DNA of 5,077 nucleotides from Pseudomonas sp. (GTDB taxonomy: Bacteria > Pseudomonadota > Gammaproteobacteria > Pseudomonadales > Pseudomonadaceae), in contig JAPLSD010000368.1 of NCBI GenBank assembly GCA_026398835.1, forward strand, positions 1 through 5,077. The letters run 5' to 3'. The notes beneath the pieces were generated by a model. That model saw only the letters and a list, made by a program, of their open reading frames with translations. It searched no databases and was not told where the DNA came from. Below are positions 1 to 5,077 of the stretch, in pieces. The number at the start of each line of letters is the position of its first letter. Position 1 is the first letter of the stretch. The position numbers and the translations under genes are program-made.

Positions 1-665
<665 letters not shown>

Positions 666-682
666 AATCTGTTAATGCGGCG

Positions 683-764
683 TGTAGGAGCAGGGCTTGG
701 TCCGGGCGGCGTTTCGACGATGGCGATCTCAAGGACGCCATCGCCAGCAAGCCGTGCTCCTACA
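683..764. repeat. REPIN: inverted pair of Pseudomonas REP sequences
   Basis: The two ends are inverted copies. Reading inward from 683 on the plus strand and from 764 on the minus strand, both begin TGTAGGAGCA, then after one mismatch GGCTTG, and after a variable stretch GGCGT, an ungapped match over about 30 positions. The two arms enclose a further inverted pair (GATGGCG at about 719-725 against CGCCATC at about 736-742). TGTAGGAGC...GGCTTG is the head of the REP family widespread in the intergenic gaps of fluorescent pseudomonads, where paired inverted REPs (REPINs) are mobilised by RAYT transposases encoded elsewhere. The element starts 10 nt beyond the zipA stop codon and could fold into a long hairpin at the 3' end of zipA mRNA. 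The left arm is more degenerate than the right. Confidence 0.85.
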
Positions 765-774
765 GGCGATCTAT

Positions 775-1623
775 TCAGCGCTTCTGGGTCAGGGCGCGGC
801 GTTCGAATTCAACGATGCGTTGACGGTAATGCTCGATGGTCTGGGCGGTCAGTACGCTGCGCTGATCGTCCTTCAGTTCGCCATTGAGCTCCTGGGACAG
901 TTTGCGAGCAGCGGCAACCATCACGTCGAAAGCCTGCTTTGGATGACGCGGACCAGGCAAGCCGAGGAAAAAGCTCACAGCTGGCGTGCTGAAGTGGTCG
1001 ATATCGTCCAGATCAAACACGCCCGGCTTGACCGCGTTCGCCATGGAGAACAAGACTTCGCCATTGCCGGCCATGCTTTCGTGGCGGTGGAAGATATCCA
1101 TCTCACCAAAACGCAGGCCGCTTTCCAGAATGTTCTGCAATAGAGCCGGGCCTCTGAAGCCGCCAGCGTCACGGCAGATCACACTGATCACCAGCACTTC
1201 TTCCGCTTGCGGCTGTTCTTTGTGAGCGGTGCCGGAAGAACGGGTTTCATCCGGGAAGTCATCGTCACGACTGCTGAAGCTCGGGCCGCCATCCAGGTCG
1301 AGATTGAGGTTCAAGTCGCCCTGATGCGGTTCGCCTCCACGCTTGCCGCGTTTGGAGCCCGATTCACGGGGTTCACGGACAGGCATGCTCACCGACGGCA
1401 AGTCATGCTCGTCCAGTTGCGGCTCTTTATGGTTGTCCAGCACACGCGGCGGGCCCAGCAGTTCGGCACTGGTGTCCTCGTCGGGCAAATTGGACAGGCT
1501 GCGGTCCAGGCGGAATTTCAGCTTGCCCTTACCACCGCGCATGCGGCGCCAGCCGTCAAAAAGAATACCGGCAATAACAATAATGCCGATGACTATCAGC
1601 CACTCGCGCAGACCGATTTCCAT
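775..1623 (-). CDS. zipA: Cell division protein ZipA
   Basis: ZipA is an inner-membrane protein that binds the C-terminal tail of FtsZ and tethers the Z ring to the membrane at the division site. The 282-residue protein has the full family layout: a very short periplasmic N-terminus and one membrane segment at about residues 7-23 ([14 protein letters not shown]), followed by a basic stretch ([14 protein letters not shown], 25-38) that fits the positive-inside rule; a charged, low-complexity linker at about 50-139, including an alternating DLNLNLDLD run and a KRGKRGG patch; and the FtsZ-binding domain at about 140-275, beginning EEVLVISVI and including [20 protein letters not shown] and [10 protein letters not shown]. 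Length is close to that expected in pseudomonads and shorter than the 328 residues of E. coli, the difference being mainly in the linker. The ATG at 1623-1621 has GAGG 11 nt upstream and places the membrane segment at the N-terminus. It sits between smc (258-bp gap) and ligA (150-bp gap), as in other Pseudomonas genomes. Confidence 0.97.
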   Translation of the reverse strand: MEIGLREWLIVIGIIVIAGILFDGWRRMRGGKGKLKFRLDRSLSNLPDEDTSAELLGPPRVLDNHKEPQLDEHDLPSVSMPVREPRESGSKRGKRGGEPHQGDLNLNLDLDGGPSFSSRDDDFPDETRSSGTAHKEQPQAEEVLVISVICRDAGGFRGPALLQNILESGLRFGEMDIFHRHESMAGNGEVLFSMANAVKPGVFDLDDIDHFSTPAVSFFLGLPGPRHPKQAFDVMVAAARKLSQELNGELKDDQRSVLTAQTIEHYRQRIVEFERRALTQKR

Positions 1624-1634
1624 GTAATCCCGTG

Positions 1635-1638
1635 CCTC
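1635..1638 (-). promoter_or_regulatory. Ribosome binding site of zipA
   Basis: GAGG on the minus strand lies 11 nt before the ATG at 1623-1621. The spacing is a little long but no better start with a Shine-Dalgarno sequence is present nearby, and the start gives the expected short N-terminus before the membrane segment. Confidence 0.5.
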
Positions 1639-1655
1639 TATAAAAAATGCTGATG

Positions 1656-1683
1656 AAAAAAGGGTTTAGCAAGCTGCAAACCC
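1656..1683 (-). terminator. Intrinsic terminator-like hairpin in the zipA leader
   Basis: On the minus strand GGGTTT (1683-1678) and AAACCC (1667-1662) form a 6-bp stem, which can be extended inward by GC/GC with a bulged T, and is followed directly by six T (1661-1656). An A-run precedes the stem. It matches a Rho-independent terminator for smc transcripts, yet lies about 200 nt past the smc stop and only 32 nt before the zipA ATG. On the plus strand the stem is followed only by TTT, so termination in that direction would be weaker. Confidence 0.7.
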
Positions 1684-1801
1684 CTTTAAAACGTGGCGCC
1701 AACTCTATGTTCTGACAGGCGTTTTGCCCACGCATACGAAAAATTGACATTAAACTAGCATGACCAAAGATAACTTTACACCGTCTGTCGCAATGGCTTC
1801 A

Positions 1802-1819
1802 GCCAATATGTCGATTGGC
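1802..1819. repeat. Short inverted repeat in the smc-zipA gap
   Basis: GCCAAT and ATTGGC form a perfect 6-bp palindromic pair around a 6-nt spacer (ATGTCG on the plus strand). There is no T-run on either side, so it is not a terminator. It could be a weak hairpin or a dyad operator, or chance in an A+T-richer gap. Confidence 0.35.
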
Positions 1820-1881
1820 CAGCAAGTCGCGGAAGATAAAACCTCCTACACCCTGTAGAAAATCATCTTACGCACAACGAC

Positions 1882-4800
1882 TTAGGCGTCCACCATTGCC
1901 ATCGCCTCCTCGACATCAACTGCCACAAGGCGAGAACAACCAGGCTCGTGCATCGTCACCCCCATCAACTGATCGGCCATTTCCATGGCGATCTTGTTGT
2001 GGGTGATATAGATGAACTGCACCGTCTGCGACATCTCTTTCACCAGTCGGGCGTAGCGTCCAACGTTAGCGTCATCCAGCGGAGCGTCAACTTCGTCGAG
2101 CATGCAGAATGGCGCCGGATTCAGCTTGAAGATGGCAAATACCAGTGCCAGCGCGGTCAGAGCTTTCTCACCACCGGAGAGCAAATGAATGGTGCTGTTC
2201 TTCTTTCCGGGCGGACGCGCCATGATCGTTACCCCTGTATCGAGTAGATCTTCGCCCGTCAGTTCCAAATAAGCGCTGCCACCACCGAAAACTTTCGGAA
2301 ATAGTGCCTGTAAACCACCATTGATCTGATCAAAGGTATCTTTAAAGCGATTCCGGGTTTCTTTGTCGATCTTGCGAATCACGTTTTCCAGCGTGTCGAG
2401 GGCTTCGACCAGGTCAGCATCCTGAGCATCCAGATAACGTTTGCGCTCGGACTGCTGCTGATATTCATCGATGGCCGCGAGGTTGATCGCGCCCAGTCGC
2501 TGAATCCGCGCGGCAATACGCTCAAGCTCTTCTTCGGCGTCCTTTTCGTTGGCCTCGGCGGTGAGCGTAGCGAGGACACCGTGCAGATCATAGCCGTCTT
2601 CCAGCAATTGATCCTGCAAGGTCTTGCGGCGCACGGTCAGGGCCTGCCATTCCATACGCTGATGTTCAAGCTGGCTACGGATCAACTGCGATTGCTGCTC
2701 GGCCTGGCTACGGCGCTTCTCGGCGTCGCGCAGTTCACGGTCGGCGTCTTCCAAAGCGATTTGTGCAGTCTTGAGTTCTTCATCGACCGTCATGCGCTTG
2801 TCGAGCAGTTCTTCGAGCTTGAGACGCAACTCTTCCAGCGGCGCTTCACCCTCCTCCAGATTGAGGCTGAGCTGTTCGCTTTTTTCAGTCAGCCGCTCGG
2901 ACTGTAATTCAAGCCTTTCAAGCGCCTGACGCGTTGAATCGTGCTGAGCCTTGAGCGAACCCAGGCGCACCGCCAGTTGATGTGCGTGATCCTTATGCTG
3001 ACGGGCTTCCTGACGCACACGATCCAGGCGCTCGCGCAGGCTGTCGCGCTGAGCCAGCAGCAATTCGCGCTGCTCGGTGTCGATTGCCATGCTGTCGATG
3101 GCATCCTGCAATTGCAGGCGCGCCTCGCCAACCTGTTCGTGTTCGAGGGCGCGCTGCTCAGCCAGTTCGCCAAGCTCTTCATCCAGACGCGTGCGACGCA
3201 GGGTCAGCTGCTCGACCTTGGCTTTACCGGCAGAAAGCTGCGCTTTCAATTCGCCTTGTTGCCGCGCTTCATCTTGCAGGCGACGACGCAGTTGTTCGCG
3301 CGCGTCTTCCTGCTGAAGCTGTTGTTCGCGCAAGGTCTGCAGCTGCTCTTCAAGAGTCGCCAGGGTCGCTTCGCGCTCGTCACGCTCCAGCCCCAAACGT
3401 TGCAATTCCTGCCCTCGGGCCAGCACGCCGCTTTCTGCTTCACTGGCGCGACGCACCCGCAGAAAATATCGACCGACCCAATAACCATCACGGCTGATCA
3501 AGCTTTCGTCGGCAGCCAATTGACCGCGCTGGGCCAAGGCCTGCTCAAGACTTTCCACCGGCTTGACCTGCCCCAGCCAAGGCGACAAATCGATCTCGGC
3601 TTCGACTTTGTCAAGCAAGCTACCCGGCACGCGAATGCCATCATTGGCTGGGCTGAGCAGGCGTAAGTCGCCCTGCTGGAAACCGGCCAGATCGAAGCCG
3701 GCAAAGTCATCGACCAGTACCGCTTGCAGATCGGCGCCGAGCACGGTTTCCACCGCCAGTTCCCAACCGGCTTCAACCCGCAGACCTTCTGCCAGACGCG
3801 GCCGCTCAGCCAGGTGCTGCTCGCGCAACCATTCGGCGGCCCCGGTGCCCGGGTTGAGCGCAGCTTGCTGCAAGGCTTCAAGCGACGCCAGTCGGCCATT
3901 GAGGCGCTGCAACTCACCCTGAGCCTGTTGCTGGCCCTGGTTGGCTTGCTGTAACTGGTGACGCAATTGTTCAAGACGCTCGACCAGCTGTTCTTCGCGG
4001 GCCTGCAACTCTTCCAGGGTCATCTCGCTGGTAGCGAGTTGTTCGCTGAGTTCGAGGATCGCCGCATCTTCCGGGTCAGCGGCAAGCAACGTGCGCTCTT
4101 CAGCCAGACGCCTTTGACGTTCGGCGAGGCGTTCCATGCTGGTTTCCAGTTGCTGGATCCGCGACTGCTGCACTTCGGCCTGACGACGCGGCTCGGCGGA
4201 GCGCAGGTTGAAACTGTCCCACTGCTCCTGCCAGCCATGCATGGTGGTTTCCGATTCTTCCAGCGCGGCGGCGGCTTCTTCCGCGGCGGCGCTGGTGACT
4301 TCCTGCTCGGGCTCGAGCGTGTGCAGCTCTTCGCCAAGGGTCGCCAGCAAGGTACGGTCGAGGCCCAGGTGGGATTCGGTTTCCAGCCGCGAACGCTCGG
4401 CTTCGCGCAAGTCGTCCTGCAACTGCCGCAAACGCTGCTGACCATGCTGAATGCTCTGCTCGACCCGGGCAATGTCGCCACCGACCGAATAGAAGCGCCC
4501 CTGAACCAGGTTGAAGCGTTCGGAGAGGTCGTGATGGCCATCACGCAGCCGCTCGATGCTGGCGTCGGCATTGCGCTGTTCGGCCACCAGCGCTTCGAAG
4601 CTGACTTCCTGGGTGCCGATGATCGATTCGCGCTGGCCGACTTGCTCGTTCAGTGCCTGCCAGCGCAACGCTGACAGCTGAGCCTTGAGCTGACGTTCTT
4701 CACCTTTATATTCCTGATACTTTTCGGCGGCCTGAGCCTGACGGTGCAAACGCTCGAGCTGACGCTCCAGCTCGTCACGCAGATCGGTCAGGCGAGCGAG

Positions 4801-5077
4801 GTTTTCGTGGGTGCGACGGATGCGGTTTTCGGTCTCGCGCCGGCGCTCCTTGTACTTGGAGATCCCTGCCGCTTCTTCGATGAAGTTGCGCAAGTCTTCG
4901 GGCTTGGCCTCGATCAACTTGGAGATCATCCCCTGCTCGATGATCGAGTAACTGCGTGGGCCGAGGCCGGTGCCAAGGAAGATATCGGTGATGTCTCGAC
5001 GGCGGCATTTGGTGCCGTTGAGGAAATAACTGTTCTGACTGTCGCGGGTCACTTTGCGGCGAATGGAGATTTCCGCA
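1882..5077 (-). CDS. smc: Chromosome partition protein Smc (5' end beyond window)
   Basis: Smc is the ATPase core of the SMC-ScpAB condensin, which extrudes DNA loops and helps organise and segregate the nucleoid. The window holds 1064 codons and the stop; pseudomonad Smc has about 1160 residues, so roughly the first 98, including the Walker A P-loop, are outside. The reading frame is open to the right edge (AEISIRRK precedes the GTG at 5052), so that GTG is not the start. In order: the rest of the N-terminal head with NSYFLNGTKCRRRDI and IIEQGMISKLIEAKPEDLR; a long Glu/Arg/Gln/Leu-rich coiled coil (about 4860-3870); the hinge (about 3860-3400, between LNPGTGAAEWL and SGVLARGQEL); the returning coil (about 3400-2400); and the C-terminal head with LSGGEK signature (2181-2164), Walker B with CMLDEVDAPLDD D-loop (2106-2071) and the YITHNK H-loop (2010-1993). 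All C-terminal ATPase motifs are intact and no frameshift is seen. The hinge lacks the usual Gly-Gly motif. zipA follows after 258 bp on the same strand. Confidence 0.97.
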   Translation of the reverse strand, partial: AEISIRRKVTRDSQNSYFLNGTKCRRRDITDIFLGTGLGPRSYSIIEQGMISKLIEAKPEDLRNFIEEAAGISKYKERRRETENRIRRTHENLARLTDLRDELERQLERLHRQAQAAEKYQEYKGEERQLKAQLSALRWQALNEQVGQRESIIGTQEVSFEALVAEQRNADASIERLRDGHHDLSERFNLVQGRFYSVGGDIARVEQSIQHGQQRLRQLQDDLREAERSRLETESHLGLDRTLLATLGEELHTLEPEQEVTSAAAEEAAAALEESETTMHGWQEQWDSFNLRSAEPRRQAEVQQSRIQQLETSMERLAERQRRLAEERTLLAADPEDAAILELSEQLATSEMTLEELQAREEQLVERLEQLRHQLQQANQGQQQAQGELQRLNGRLASLEALQQAALNPGTGAAEWLREQHLAERPRLAEGLRVEAGWELAVETVLGADLQAVLVDDFAGFDLAGFQQGDLRLLSPANDGIRVPGSLLDKVEAEIDLSPWLGQVKPVESLEQALAQRGQLAADESLISRDGYWVGRYFLRVRRASEAESGVLARGQELQRLGLERDEREATLATLEEQLQTLREQQLQQEDAREQLRRRLQDEARQQGELKAQLSAGKAKVEQLTLRRTRLDEELGELAEQRALEHEQVGEARLQLQDAIDSMAIDTEQRELLLAQRDSLRERLDRVRQEARQHKDHAHQLAVRLGSLKAQHDSTRQALERLELQSERLTEKSEQLSLNLEEGEAPLEELRLKLEELLDKRMTVDEELKTAQIALEDADRELRDAEKRRSQAEQQSQLIRSQLEHQRMEWQALTVRRKTLQDQLLEDGYDLHGVLATLTAEANEKDAEEELERIAARIQRLGAINLAAIDEYQQQSERKRYLDAQDADLVEALDTLENVIRKIDKETRNRFKDTFDQINGGLQALFPKVFGGGSAYLELTGEDLLDTGVTIMARPPGKKNSTIHLLSGGEKALTALALVFAIFKLNPAPFCMLDEVDAPLDDANVGRYARLVKEMSQTVQFIYITHNKIAMEMADQLMGVTMHEPGCSRLVAVDVEEAMAMVDA

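Larger units (their letters stand above)
1624..1881. other. Intergenic region between smc and zipA
   Basis: This 258-bp gap is visibly richer in A+T than the flanking genes. It contains the terminator-like hairpin at 1656-1683, the short dyad at 1802-1819 and, directly after the smc stop, a small CTACA/TGTAG hairpin (1845-1857 region) without a T-run. A promoter for zipA must lie here if zipA is transcribed on its own, but no convincing -35/-10 pair is visible; the best minus-strand candidate, TTGCGA then TATCTT with a 15-nt spacer (1793-1767), is weak. A plus-strand ORF of 32 codons (1760-1858) without a ribosome binding site is discussed under findings. Confidence 0.6.

Noticed and set aside
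1207..1653. 148-codon open frame on the plus strand opposite zipA
   Set aside because: Shadow of zipA; the minus-strand frame has the membrane segment and FtsZ-binding domain of ZipA.
1744..1780. Plus-strand promoter beginning with a perfect TTGACA
   Set aside because: No acceptable -10 hexamer follows at 16-18 nt; the best, GATAAC, is at 19 nt. It would drive only antisense transcription into smc.
1767..1793. Minus-strand promoter TTGCGA-N15-TATCTT for zipA
   Set aside because: Both hexamers match the consensus at only four of six positions and the spacer is short; kept only as a weak candidate.
2941..3666. 241-codon open frame on the plus strand opposite smc
   Set aside because: It lies wholly inside smc, whose minus-strand frame encodes recognisable hinge and coiled coil. 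The antisense product is Leu/Gln/Phe-rich as expected from reading the complement of Glu/Gln/Leu coiled-coil codons.
3958..4674. 238-codon open frame on the plus strand opposite smc
   Set aside because: Antisense shadow of the N-terminal coiled coil; no recognisable domain and composition explained by the complementary codons.
5050..5052. GTG as possible start of smc
   Set aside because: The frame stays open to the window edge with Smc-like residues (AEISIRRK) before it, and starting here would remove the Walker A part of the head.

Overview
The window carries three consecutive genes, all on the minus strand and transcribed from right to left: smc (5' end cut off by the right edge), zipA (complete) and ligA (3' end cut off by the left edge). 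The smc-zipA-ligA order, the high identity of the proteins to what I know of pseudomonad Smc, ZipA and LigA, the moderately high G+C and a Pseudomonas-type REP doublet in one gap all point to a non-aeruginosa Pseudomonas, most likely of the fluorescens/putida/syringae side of the genus. The species cannot be fixed from this sequence.

Layout: 1-624 is the first 208 codons of ligA, covering the Ia domain and most of the adenylation domain with its catalytic lysine. 625-774 is the zipA-ligA gap; it holds a strong intrinsic-terminator hairpin only 19 nt before the ligA start and an 82-bp inverted pair of REP sequences (a REPIN) just after the zipA stop. 775-1623 is zipA, the membrane anchor of FtsZ. 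1624-1881 is the smc-zipA gap; it holds a second terminator-like hairpin 32 nt before the zipA start, a short inverted repeat and a doubtful 32-codon ORF on the plus strand. 1882-5077 is smc without its first ~98 codons (Walker A lies outside the window).

The three proteins serve the chromosome cycle: Smc (with ScpA/ScpB encoded elsewhere) organises and helps segregate the nucleoid, ZipA tethers the FtsZ ring for division, and LigA seals nicks left by replication and repair. The genes look like ordinary conserved housekeeping genes without frameshifts. I found no sign of a new defence system, mobile gene cassette, CRISPR array or RNA gene. The points worth a second look are in the gaps: both downstream genes are preceded, almost at their ribosome binding sites, by terminator-like hairpins, which would make their expression depend on read-through. 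In addition, the Smc hinge lacks the usual Gly-Gly motif.
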